In this document: one piece after another, positions 32,104 to 43,210 of the stretch
Layout: each line of letters begins with the position of its first letter
Numbering within the stretch: the stretch's first letter is position 1
Origin: Oikopleura dioica
Taxonomy: Eukaryota > Chordata > Appendicularia > Copelata > Oikopleuridae
DNA: 64,000 bases
Assembly: GCA_907165135.1 (NCBI GenBank)
Contig: OU015566.1
Location: forward strand, 188,501-252,500
Direction of reading: 5' to 3'
The notes under the pieces: model-generated
What the model saw: the letters and a program-made list of their open reading frames with translations, nothing else
Database searches by the model: none
What the model was told of the DNA's origin: nothing
Position numbers and translations under genes: made by a program

Positions 32104-34027
32104 AGAAATCAGCCCTTTTTTCAATAAATAAAAGATATCCGTAAATTTGAAATTTCCCATTGTTGATTTTTTGATTTTTTGAAGTGATCGAAGTGATAAA
32201 AGAAGGAATCAAGAAAGAAAATACAAACGAAACGAATAGAATCTGACAATTAATAATAACTATATAACTTGAGCCTAAGAAGGAGCCATTATTGTAAAAT
32301 AAAATCGGTCATTCTTAAAAGAGGGTTTTAATAACAAAAACTTCCTTTGAATTATTGCCGTGGACTGGCTTCCGTGAATGTGAAAAAGCAACAACTTCGT
32401 TTAAGAATGTATTTTTCCAAAGAAAAGTATGAAAAGAATTCATCTCAATCTAAAATCTATTGGAAAAGACGATTTTTTGTCCTCTCACTTTATAAAACGT
32501 CTCTTTTGAGACTTTATTGTGCTCATAAGCTTCAAAAAAATCTAGTTTGACTTTAAAAGCTTCGCGAAAAAAATTTTTCGATTTAGGGCAGAGTGAAGTT
32601 CAGTGAACAATGAACAGCGCTCGTAAACAGCATTTTGAGATTGACTCCGGAGTGTACAGTGTACAGGGGATCTCGGGGGATTTCAATTCCTAGCCGGTAC
32701 AAAAATCATATTTTTTTTTACAATAAGAACCGAGTTTTACCCTGCTTTTTAATTGGAGAGAACTCTACCTCAGCTATACATGTAAGGAGTTCTCTTAAAT
32801 TCTAGCCCGAAGCCCACACTTATTCTACAAAAATATTTGTAAAAAAACCGTAGTGGAAGGCCGATTTCTATGGAATTGTCGATTTTTAATATAATGAGCA
32901 AATTTTCGAAATTTCTAAGTTGATTTTATTAAAAATCACGTGATCTGATGAAAAATTTTTTGCTTACAACTTTCCTCTCTGACCTCGAAACTATCTGTAG
33001 AGAAAGTTTGAGGCGAAAAAACGGATTTTTTTCTTGATATCTACCTCCTTAACCTAAGCCGGCCAGGGTGCACCATCTATGGAACTGGGGTCAAAGAATT
33101 AGGTGTTTTATCCGGTAAGCAGTATTTTTTCGCCGAATAGTCTCCCTCTTCGAAGTGGACGACTTCATTCGATGCTGAAACCAAAACCCAAATCCGAACC
33201 CAAACCCGAAGCCATACTCGAATCCGAATCCGAACCCTCACCAAGGACCCAAAAACGAACCGAACAATGAACGTAGTAGACTTTGAATTGAATTTTTCAA
33301 TTCACAAATTAAAAAAAAAAGATTATGACAAGAATATATGTTAAAGTAGCACCTGTCGGAAGAGACGATTTATCAGCTTTGAACGTCTCTGTATCAGCGA
33401 TTTTTTGAGGGGATGTAGCACGTGTAGCATGTAGCAGCGATATATTGCTACATTTAGAACCCTACTCCAAAATATAACTATTTCTTTTCCTTGAAAATTT
33501 TGACTCAAAAAAAATTTTAGAATTTCTAGAATACTGTCCATAGAGAAGTATTTTTGACCTTGATCAATTCCGGAGTTTCACAAAAGGTACGGTCGTTTGC
33601 TATGTTAAATATCTTGAAGAATTCTCAAAACTTCTGCTATTATTTTTATATTTGATTTTAAGCGATCAAAACTACTTCAAAGACAATCATGGTGACACCC
33701 TCCAACACTAACAGAGCAAAATCAGAAGGTAAGCTGAAATATGAAATTTGAACTTTTTCTGTATATGGACTTTACTGAATTTCAAAATTTCGACCCCGCA
33801 AATCGATTTTTAGAACAATTATGAGGCTACATTTCTGGATGTCTATCTCGACTCTTACACATCTTAATTGCTTTAAAAAATTGGGTTTTACGCCGAAAAT
33901 GACAAACATGACCAAATTTTGCTAAAATTTGAGATTTATTTTGGCTAAAAAGGGCTCCGAATAATTTTTTTGATGTTTTAAAGAAATCGAATTATTCCCT
34001 GAAAACAATATTGAAACCATTTTTCAG
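32104..34027. other. Gene-free stretch with two core A copies
   Basis: Core A on the minus orientation lies at about 32465-32556 (AACGTCTCTTTTGAG ... ATCTAGTTTGACTTTAAA). A partial copy beside TGTAGCA words is at about 33355-33470. A patch of AACCCAAATCCGAACCC-like repeats is near 33180-33250. No supported gene. Confidence 0.45.
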
Positions 34028-34136
34028 ATCCTGTCAACTCACATAAACAAGTGGCGAAAGAAAGGACCGCGTCGACGATACAAGATATATGGTCACAACG
34101 AGTGCCTAGAAGAAAAGCCCGAGACATATGAAATGG
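34028..34136 (+). CDS. Possible isolated exon
   Basis: An open 109-nt stretch preceded by TTTTTCAG and followed by GTATTTAT, as an internal exon would be. In one frame it reads through a basic stretch to NECLEEKPETYEM without a stop. No family is recognised and no neighbouring exon joins in phase. It may be a 5' exon of the CUB gene 4 kb downstream, or chance. Confidence 0.25.
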
Positions 34137-34907
34137 TATTTATATCCATTTTAATTATTGACTTTTGCACTTATCCCTGAGGTCGACAACTTGCCAACGT
34201 AAGAAAACAAGGCAAGACAAGTTACTTGCCATGGCAAGTTATAGAAATTGCTTGTTCTTGCAAGAAAATTTCGTGTAATTTGCAAGTTACTTAAACAAAC
34301 GGAGTTCCAGCTCTGGGTCGACAAAAAAATTATTTTTGACCCCTTTTAATTCTGCTTATATTGTTGGAAACTCCGATTAAAAAAGAAACGTTATTGGTTT
34401 CTAAATCACTAAAAATTTTAGTTATTTTTTTCGCCCAAAATCAATCAAATTGTGATTTTGATTGCTTTATATTATTTCAAAATCATTTCTTCATAATTAA
34501 AAATTTTAATCAATAAGAATTTTTTTTCTCGGATTTTATTTTCTTTCCCAAATTTTTTCTAGAAGATCATAATTATTATTTACGTATGTAGATACATAAT
34601 CCAAATATTTCATAAAAAGATGATTGCGAAAATCAAAAAAATATTTCAAAAAAGAGGTAAGGTACATTATTTTAACCATATTAGTCAGAGAGACATTTAG
34701 TCTTTTAAGGAGGTGAATAAATTTATATTATTTTTAAAAATTTGAACCACATTTTTGAATTCCTCATCAAAAGATAAAATTTTTTGGAACAGTGGCGTGC
34801 GTGGCTGCCGCCCTATTTGAGGGTGCATGATTTCTGCTTTTTCTGAAATTGGATAAAATCGTGAAGCGTTGCCGCCCTGTCTAGAAGAACTCTGATAGTG
34901 CGGGACC

Positions 34908-36032
34908 CAGAGTTGGAAATGAAGTAACACGTTGCTACTTCATTACTACATTATTACCACGGCTCCGGAAAACTGCTACTACCTACTACCATTACTACAA
35001 AAAAAATGGACCATGGTAGTATGTAGGATGTAGTCAACAGTTTACTACGAACAACTTCCAGGAAAATAACTATTTATTTAAGTTTATGAAGTCAAACTAG
35101 ATCCGTTGTATTCTAATTAACATTTTTAAATATAGAAAAGAGACATAGATAATACGAAATAAAATTAAGACGTCTCTTCTTGAGAAAAATTTGCGAAAAC
35201 TTGCATATTTCCAAAAATCTTTTTATCTTTCGAACCGGATGTATTAGTGTAGTATTACTTCACACTTCTGAGAAATCGTATCTTTAGTTGACGAGAGTTC
35301 AATTATCTTTCATTTATTTAGCATAATAATGGGTTTTGTAACCCGTTGACGCTAAGTTAGAAGACGGCGACGGGAAGCCGCGAATTCATAAATGCGTGAT
35401 TTATTGTAGAATCAAGTCCTGAGGTATAGAAATCTGGCAGTAGAGAGAGACCAATTAGTGACCGGTCAAGCAAGTGTCACATGGGAAATTGGTGGAGCGG
35501 GAGGTATTTGATAGAACTATGCATGTGAGTGTGCGCTCACCCATAAATGGATGAGCGATGAGTGTCAATTCTAGCGCAAGCGCTAGAATATGCCTTATGG
35601 AAGTATAAGCGAGTATGCAAAACCCAATAATATGCTTTTCGCCAATTACGGCTTCTTCAGTGCTACAGACAAATAGCTGGAAAAAAATCAGAAACATAAA
35701 AGCTGTTACCTTTTTAGTTCTGTCTTTGCATCTTAAAAGGTAACAGCTTTTATGTTTCTGATTTTTTTCCAGCTATTTGTCTGTAGCACTGAAGAAGCCG
35801 TAATTGGCGAAAAGCTTATGCTAAATAAATGAAAGATACTTCTGAGAAAGTTTCATTTCATTTATTTAGCAGAAGCTTTTCGCCATGACGGCTTCTTCTG
35901 TTATTGAACTCTCGTCAACTAAAGATACTTCAGAGAAAGCTACTACATACTACCATTACCACCGTCCGATGTAGTAAAATTTAGTAATTTACTACATTAC
36001 TACGTTACTACCCTACTTCATTTTCAACTCTG
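34908..36032. mobile_element. hAT-like element with ACTACTAC words, carrying nested palindromes
   Basis: Ends CAGAGTTGGAAATGAAGTA and TACTTCATTTTCAACTCTG with a perfect 8-bp duplication GCGGGACC (34900-34907 and 36033-36040). Core A is at about 35090-35180. A second inverted-repeat element (about 35280-35935, ends TCTTTAGTTGACGAGAGTT and its complement) is inserted inside and itself contains the hairpin at 35635-35815. Confidence 0.88.
35635..35815. repeat. Long hairpin
   Basis: About 75-bp arms (GCTTTTCGCCAATTACGGCT outward to AAAAGCTGTTACC) separated by about 25 bp, almost perfectly complementary. Such a transcript would fold into a stable stem. Confidence 0.75.
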
Positions 36033-36040
36033 GCGGGACC

Positions 36041-36492
36041 ACCGCATGCCACTGTACCTTGCATTTTTGATTTGCCCACGGTAAATCTTAAAACAATTCA
36101 GTTAAACTTTAAATATGAGCATTTGCCGATTATTCTAACAGGTCTAACAAAACAATCTCAAATGAGTCTTGCTTGCTCAAATGTTTTTTGATAGTTAATC
36201 ATTTTCAATAAAAATTTATGACTCTTTGCGACTTTTGCAGAACTTGCGGTTAAAAATGTGTATAAATGTAGATTTTTGTAAAAATCGGGTTTTTCGACAA
36301 AAAAATTTATTGAAGGCAAAGACCCTTAAATTTTCGTCATGTAATATTGCCCATGTTTTTCTTTTGACAAAGAGTATTTTTAAATTTCGGTGAAACCAAG
36401 AATAGGAACAAATAAGGCAGCGTAGGTAGTAAGTGCTGAAAACGAAAATGCAATTTTTAGAATGAAGCCCCCTTGAAATAATGCTCTGGGTC
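36041..36492. other. Gene-free stretch
   Basis: AT-rich. No gene or complete element seen between the duplication copies at 36033-36040 and 36485-36492. Confidence 0.35.
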
Positions 36493-36728
36493 GGGTGTAG
36501 AGCGCCCAGGTTCACAATTGTGAACCCGGTTCACAAAATTTTTAAAAGAATGAAATCAGGGATCTTTATGCGCTCCGCGCCTGATTTCATAAGGAAACTC
36601 ATTTTTGACGTTATAAGCTTTCTCTACAATCGCACCTTAAGTCAATTAGAGTCACTTTTTTGGCCAAAATTGAACCAGGTTCACAAAATTGTGAACCAAC
36701 CGATTGTGAACCTGTGCACCCGCCACCC
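36493..36728 (+). mobile_element. hAT-like MITE, GGTTCACAATTGTGAACC words
   Basis: A 236-bp element with left end GGGTGTAGAGCGCCCAGG and right end GTGCACCCGCCACCC, flanked by a perfect 8-bp duplication TCTGGGTC (36485-36492 and 36729-36736). The palindromic word GGTTCACAATTGTGAACC is repeated, and TGCGCTCCGCGCCTGATT lies in the centre. Partial relatives are at 50934 and 59122. Confidence 0.88.
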
Positions 36729-37348
36729 TCTGGGTCTCTCCTCGGGATAGCTATCTGACAATTAATTTTATTTCATTCGTTTCTCAGTAAAATATTAAAC
36801 GATGAAGCCCGCTCAGCGGGTAAAACAATGGATACAGTATCCAGGATACTCCATATTTTCTATAAACTAAGATTTTTGGTCTCAAATTGCAACTTATTCT
36901 AGTCCTCCACTTTGGAAATACTGTTTCTATGAAAGAAACTATGATAGAAACTTTCTATCAATAAAATGGTATCTTTAAAAAAATACAAATATAAGGCAGA
37001 ACTTTAAAAAAAATTGTCTGCCGAGTTTGCCGAATTAAGGTCTTTTCCGTATGGGTTCCTTTTCTTGGTTTGTGCCTGTTCAGTCGGGTTTCCAAAGTTT
37101 CGTCCCAAAATTTAAATTCGATGTTTAACTCGTCAACCCAGCCTATAAACCTCTTTTAAGGACTGCTTTTCTGTGTTGCCGGTTTATATTTCCATCTCTT
37201 GCGTTCGGCGATGGTAGGCAGAAACATGACTGAGGAGCATGTAGGAACAGAGTTAATAGTATAGTTACATGTTGCAACTACATACTACAATAACTACAAC
37301 CAGAATATATCACTCACATTTGTTAAACCGCACATTTGTTGAGTTTCG
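36729..37348. other. Gene-free stretch
   Basis: Contains GCCCGCTCAGCGGG near 36808 and ACTACA words near 37270-37310. No gene or complete element seen. Confidence 0.35.
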
Positions 37349-37923
37349 CTGAACGCATATTGCGCGGATACCTGCGTAGCGCTTTTGAAAGGTTCTAGCG
37401 TCGATTCATTAAAAGATTAAAGAATTGTTAATATACCTAATTAACGCGTGAACGCATATTGCGCAGATTTCTGCGCAGAGCCCCTTTAATGCTCGATATC
37501 TCATACTTTACTTGACCAAAATTTTAAATGAACCTCAACTTTAGGAGCTCTTTTTCGATGAGGAATCCGAATCTGGCATCGAAAAAATTTTGACTTCAGG
37601 ATAAAAATTTGGCTTCAGAACGAAAAATTCCGAATTTTTCGAATAATGTTTTGTTAGCATTTTAACAGCTCTTCATTACTTTTTCCGTCTATAAAAAATA
37701 TTTTTTCGACGTTTTATCGCATATTTGCATCGAATCAAATATAAATTTATTAGCACTATTTTTAGCAAGGTTTGGGTTAGGGTTAGGAATTTAAACTATT
37801 ATGAGCTTGTTCGCAGGCGTCTGAGCTTTATTTTGGTAGCTTTGGTCTTTTCAAATCTCGACCACAATCGGCGCTAGATCGCTCTAAAGGCCATGCGCAG
37901 AACTCTGCGCAATATGCGTTCAG
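37349..37923. mobile_element. Element with CGCATATTGCGCAG words
   Basis: Inverted ends CTGAACGCATATTGCGC and GCGCAATATGCGTTCAG. The word recurs near 37450 and outside near 38358. A TTAGGG pair lies near 37780. No clean target duplication. Confidence 0.6.
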
Positions 37924-38061
37924 CAGGAAAAAATTTCGTGCGTTCATACGTTTAAACTGAGACGCTTGGCAAGCAGAAAATTTTAGTATTGCAGATTTGC
38001 TTTATTGTTGTTGGATTTCTTTATTTCAAACTCTGATAAGGAATGCTGCTCGATTTTCCAG

Positions 38062-40983
38062 AAAACTTCTTTGAAAACGGTTATCTTAATAATCGTGCTG
38101 TTGGTATTTGCGATGGTGATTATCAATATCTCGTTAACAAGCAAACAGATCTCAGGTTAGTATAAAAACTTATTTTCGACTTTTTTTGATTCACACGTTC
38201 AATTTAACCCGTTAACAGCCCCGTGGAGATTTAATCTCCACGCGTGGAAATGAGTAACCAATCGCGTGTGCGGGTTCATGATTTGAATCAATCACCGACG
38301 GGCTCTTGCGTAGGCAAAAGCCTACTGCCCTGTTAACGGGTTAACGTTTGAAGTTCAAACGCATATTGCGCATTTGCCACGTGTTCAAGCATGGGGAAAT
38401 GTGCGAACGACTTGATTGACTGAAAAATACGTCAGTCAGAATTAACAACCGCATTTGAAGAGTTCGAGTGCCATTTTTGGAATTTCAGGAATTTTTGTAA
38501 ATGTTGTCCAAGTCAAGCTCTGTGTAAACAAGGTTCTTGCCAAAGTGAGGCCTACTCATAAAACACGCTGACGATTCCTAGAATAAAACTGTTAAAAAGA
38601 CAATGATCGCGAAAGACTTTTAAAGAATAATTCTCTCTATAAATCTAAAATTAATAACTAAAAATTATATTTATTTTTAGATCGCCGAAATTGCCACCCA
38701 GCCACGTCACCTACACCAGATGTCAAAGCAGATTTATCCCCGATACTGATGGCCTCATTTTTGATTTTGAATATTTCGACATTGGCCCCAACGAATATGT
38801 TGTTTTCACAGATGAAGGCAGAGTTCAATACTGGTTTAGTGGATCATTATCGGTATGTTTTTTTTTGGATATTATATCTGGGAGATAATTTACGCTTCGC
38901 GCCTTATTTGAACCAGAGTTCGTTATTTTGACAAATATTGCACCTCCCAGCTATGTATTGGATCATTATAAAGAAAGTTTCATTATAAAGAAAGCTTCAT
39001 TATAAAAAAAGCATCATTATAAATCCCTTTATAATGAAGCTTTTCTTTAATGTAATAGGTAGTAAACAGGTAACTACGATCTACTACCACAAAAATAATC
39101 AAAAATAAAAATTTATAAAGTCAAACTAGATCTGTTGTATTTCAATTAATATTTTTAAAGATAGAAAAGAGACATAGTCTATGTCACATAGATGATGCAA
39201 AAAAAAGACGTCTCTTCTTGAGAAAAAATTGCGAAAAATTGCAAATTCCCAAAAATCTAGCTCTAGAACCGGAAAAATTTAATGTAGTATTGCTACACTA
39301 TAACTACAGTATTACTTCATTACTACCTACTTCTGAGAATTCTACTACATACTACCAGGGTTCGAAATGTAGCAATATTTTGCTGCTACATGCTACAAGT
39401 GCTACATCCCTCAAAAAATATCCCTGCTACATGCTACATGTGCTTCATTCTCCTTTAAAAAACCGCTGCTACATGCTTCACTTGCTACATTAAATTTTGC
39501 CGATCTGCTACCATTTTCGATTAGATCTCAATTATATATGAATTTTTTTTGGTTTTCAATTTCTTAAAAGCAAAATAGATACAAATGAAGCTAAATATCA
39601 TCACTTTCAATCAAAAGAGACATTTAAATATATTTGCTATGAATAAATCATCTCTTTTGATAATAAAAATCCTCACGTCCAGAAAAATGTAGCAATGTAG
39701 CAAGCTACACTTTGCTACACGCTTTTTGAACGCTGCTACATGCTTCACCTGCTACATGTAGCAAAAATATAGCAATTGCTACATTGCTACATTACTACAC
39801 TGCTGCATTATGAACCCTGATTACTACCGTCCGATAAAGTAAAATGTAGGAATTTACTATATTACTACGTTACTACCCTACTACATATCGACTTTCGAAA
39901 AAAACTTCTCTCTAGTCTCATTTGTCTTGTGCACTTCTGAAAATCGCTAATCTAAGTCTGTCGAGACTAGTCTGAAGATTTTGTCAGATAGATTTTAAGA
40001 AAAAAGAGCGCCATGAATTATGATTGATTATTTTCCAATCGAAATTTTGTCGTTAAAGGACCTCCCTGAAAATATCAAATCTAGTGTAGATTTTTCTCCT
40101 CTTTGATCTCCAATTTGAATTTTTTTCATATCATAATTTTTGAGTTCAGGAAGGAGAAAAAGTGACGCTCAACTTCAAAAGGAATCAGCTCCTAAAATAC
40201 TTGTCACTCGAAGTTAAAAATACCTTCATCAAAAAGCGCATTCAATTTTGATCTGGTCCAAGTTCGCGTGGTCTTTAACTTGAGCTTATACCGGTCATAA
40301 TGAGGGGATTAGTGCAGTAACTCGGTGTGAAGCCGGGGTCGCGCAGCGTGGAGCGCGCCTATTCAGACAAAATAGTGCAAATTCCCAGCCGCGCGAAGGG
40401 GGTTTCTTGATAAATCCTCTGATTACGATCTTATACAAATAAAAATCGAAGACCACGCGAACTTGGACCTGGTCAAAATTGAATGCGCTTTTTGATGAAG
40501 GTATTTATAACTTCGAGTGACAAGTATTTTAGGAGCTGATTCCTTTTGAAGTTGAGCGTCACTTTTTCTCCTTCCTGAACTCAAAAATTATGATATGAAA
40601 AAAATTCAAATTGGAGATCAAAGAGGAGAAAAATCTACACTAGATTTGATATTTTCATGATATTTGAAGAAAGTAAGAAAAAGTTCTGCGCTCGTGAAAA
40701 GGGGCGCGAGCTTGCTGCGGGTGGTCCCTTAAGAACCCTAAAAATTTAATATGCTTAACTGGCAGTTAAAAATTTTATTTTTCAGGGAATTCGATTTTCT
40801 TTCTTCTCTTCATACGTTGATGTTGGTTTTGTCTCTTATGAACAAAGCGAGGATACCCTTGGATTTTCAATCAAGGTCAGCAAAGGATACGACATACACA
40901 AGGACATCGAGAAGTTTGTGCTTCCTTATACATGCATCAAAAGCAGCTTCATCAATTTCATGAAAAGATGGAATATCAACTAA
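38062..40983 (+). CDS. CUB-domain secreted protein (5' end not found)
   Basis: Exons: 38062-38155, 38681-38852, 40786-40983 (TAA), all GT-AG and in phase. The joined frame shows the CUB pattern: a first Cys (VGICDGD), then LRSPKLPPSHVTYTRC, the beta-strand IFDFEYFDIGPNEYVVF, a YWFSG turn, and GIRFSFFSSYVDVGF followed by LGFSIKVS. It ends about 30 residues after the domain with one more Cys. CUB domains bind proteins or glycans outside cells. No signal peptide is present in these exons; an upstream exon is expected but was not identified (an in-frame ATG at 38043 lacks one). Intron 2 contains an hAT-like element and a fold-back repeat. Confidence 0.7.
38932..39060. repeat. CATTATAAAGAAAG tandem units with inverted copy
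   Basis: Three to four imperfect repeats of TTTCATTATAAAGAAAGC followed by the complement (TTTATAATGAAGCTTTTCTT). Short low-complexity hairpin in the CUB gene intron. Confidence 0.55.
39356..39819. mobile_element. hAT-like element with TGTAGCA words
   Basis: Ends CAGGGTTCGAAATGTAGCA and TGCTGCATTATGAACCCTG. Flanks CATACTAC and ATTACTAC agree at six of eight positions. It carries a degenerate core A at 39570-39665 and is inserted in an ACTAC-word element like 34908-36032, whose own core A is at 39115-39232. Intron 2 of the CUB gene. Confidence 0.8.
40068..40656. repeat. Fold-back repeat, 206-bp arms
   Basis: Arms 40068-40274 and 40451-40656 are near-perfect inverted copies. Outer ends read GAAAATATCAAATCTAGTG and its complement; the spacer is a GC-richer 176 bp. 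No target duplication was found. Confidence 0.75.
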
Positions 40984-41372
40984 AAAAATCTTTATTTCTG
41001 TCTCGCCGTTAAATTAAAGAAAGAAAAAAATATAACTGTATTCGTTCTTATTAGTTGAAAAGAGTATTTTCTTATTACCTCCTAACTATCAGTTCTTGAC
41101 TATAGACTAAAGGCATTTACCAATCTCTTGAGAGTCGAGGCCAGAATTCTAAATAAACTCGAGTCGAGTTGAGTTACTTGACCACGTGAGGTACCGCTCG
41201 AATCAACGTGATTTATGAATTGTGGGGTTGGCTTGTTTGTAATTACCTAATTTTTTGGCCCGTTTTGAACTAATAATGACATTCTTTCCAAGAAAAGGCG
41301 CAGAGCGCACCAGAGCCCCTGTTAAATTAAAATTCTGAAACATTGTTTTCAAGTGCAGCTCAACGGTCTGCA

Positions 41373-42420
41373 TTTCAGGTTATGCACTCTTAATAAAAAT
41401 CATATAAATTGATATGTAACAGATAGTTCAAGTGCGCTTCGCTCCTGATCTTAGAGAACAAATCGTTTTTAAGTCTTTTGGAACCAATTAAGCCTCAAAT
41501 TTCTCCAATTTAAATCAAGAATGCATAACCAGTAGGGTTGGCCAAAAAAATCGAAAGTCGTGCGAGTAACACGAGTCACCCCTCATTCGAAGCGCCTTTT
41601 CTTGGGGTTCATTTTTATATATAAATGAAATCGGTCACACAACGGGAAAACATTGAAAAAAATATTTTTTGAAAATTTCGATTTTTTCGATTTTTAACAA
41701 AAAACCTATTATTTAATGAGTCATATCTTTCGATGAGTCATGCTGACGATCATGAAACATCTTTACATGTTCACTGGCGTCTATAGTTTCGATCAAGAAA
41801 AATAGTTTTTTAAGAATTATGTATAAAACCCATAATTTAGTTTCAAACAAGAATAATATGTATTTTAAAAGCATATGGGGGTGGATGGGGTTTGGGAAGT
41901 AGCTGAGATTGATCACCTCATAGTTCCCCGCCATTGTCAAGCCCCTTAAATTTAGAAATCAAGGGACGGGGCTGAGACGGCCCGAAAGATTCGAAAAACT
42001 ACCAAAAAATCGATTTTTTCATGTTCTTAGACTTGAAAGAGAAGTCTGAACCTAATTTCCTTGAGGAAATAGATCATGTATGTACTTGATTGAAAGAACA
42101 GACGCTGGAGAATATTCTTACATGATTTATGATGACGTCAGCATGACTCATCGAAAGATATGACTCATTAAATAATGGGTTTATTAAAAAAACGAAAAAT
42201 CGAAATTTTCAAAAAAAATATTTTTTTCAATGCCTTCCCGTTGTGTGACCGATTTCATTTATATATAAAAATGATCCCCAAGAAAAGGCGCTTCGAATAA
42301 GGGGTGACTCGTGTTACTCGCACGACCTTCAATTTTTTTGGCCAACCCTAATAACCAGGTTATGCAAAATCCACGAAAATGCATAACCTGGTTATGGCAT
42401 AACCTCAGTGCCCGACACCC
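41373..42420. mobile_element. Outer element with GGTTATGC words, split by 41533-42350
   Basis: The right end GTGCCCGACACCC at 42420 is the inverse of the end at 13113. GGTTATGC / GCATAACC words lie on both sides of the inserted element, and AGTGCGCTTCGCTCC is near 41430. The left boundary is uncertain. Confidence 0.6.
41533..42350. mobile_element. hAT-like element with ~215-bp inverted ends
   Basis: Ends TAGGGTTGGCCAAAAAAAT and ATTTTTTTGGCCAACCCTA, continuing as inverted repeats for about 215 bp. Perfect 8-bp duplication ATAACCAG (41525-41532 and 42351-42358). The middle shares a GACGGCCCG / CGGGGCTGAGACGGCC segment with 44473-45216, so the two are relatives with different ends. Confidence 0.9.
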
Positions 42421-43210
42421 GGGTCAGCTCGCAGACCCTACGCGCTCTACATCCGGAAAGACCTTAACTCGGCAACTTCGGCAGACAATTTTTTCATCAA
42501 ATTCTGCCTTTCTGCCTGTATTTTTTCGAAGAGATACCATTCGATTGATAGAAAAATTCTTTCTAAATTCGAAGGCTACAATATGTTGCAATTTATGGCC
42601 AAAAATTTAAGCTTTTTTAGCAAATATGTGGTTTTCTACCATCTGACCCGCGGATCGGACTTTATCTCTTAATTTTTCACTGAGATACGAATGAAATGAA
42701 GTTTTTTTTGTCATATAACTATCAAAAAACATATCTTGTGCTTTAAATATTTGATTGAATAAGAATTGCTGGAAAAAATGGACCGTTTTCGAGCTTTTTG
42801 TATTGACCGCCTTGTCTGCCGAGTCTGCCGAAAATTATACAATAAAAAAAATTTTGTTCGTTTCAGTGCGACGAAACAAATTCTAAAATGTCGAAAAATC
42901 TCGACTTCGTGAACTAAAATAAAAATTTTGTAAATTAAAATTAATCCCCTCAAATAAAGCTAGGACTTATTTTCTCATGAGCAAATAAGATGCCGATTCA
43001 GAGATCTCTGAGCAAGAACTGAAATAAAAATTTTATTTTTCGTCTTAATACTCCATATTACTCGCATAAAACTCCTAAGTTAACGAGCACTCATCGAAAA
43101 TAAAAAATGCATTGTCGATTCTAGAGCATATTATTATTTAAAGAAATATAATTAAAGAGTGACCTCAATTTGTTCATATTCCCAGATTGAGATAATAAGT
43201 CTTAACAAGG
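42421..43210. other. Gene-free stretch before the third GT31 gene
   Basis: Contains CGGCAGACTCGGCAGAC-like words (also at 59600-59650). No supported coding sequence. Confidence 0.4.
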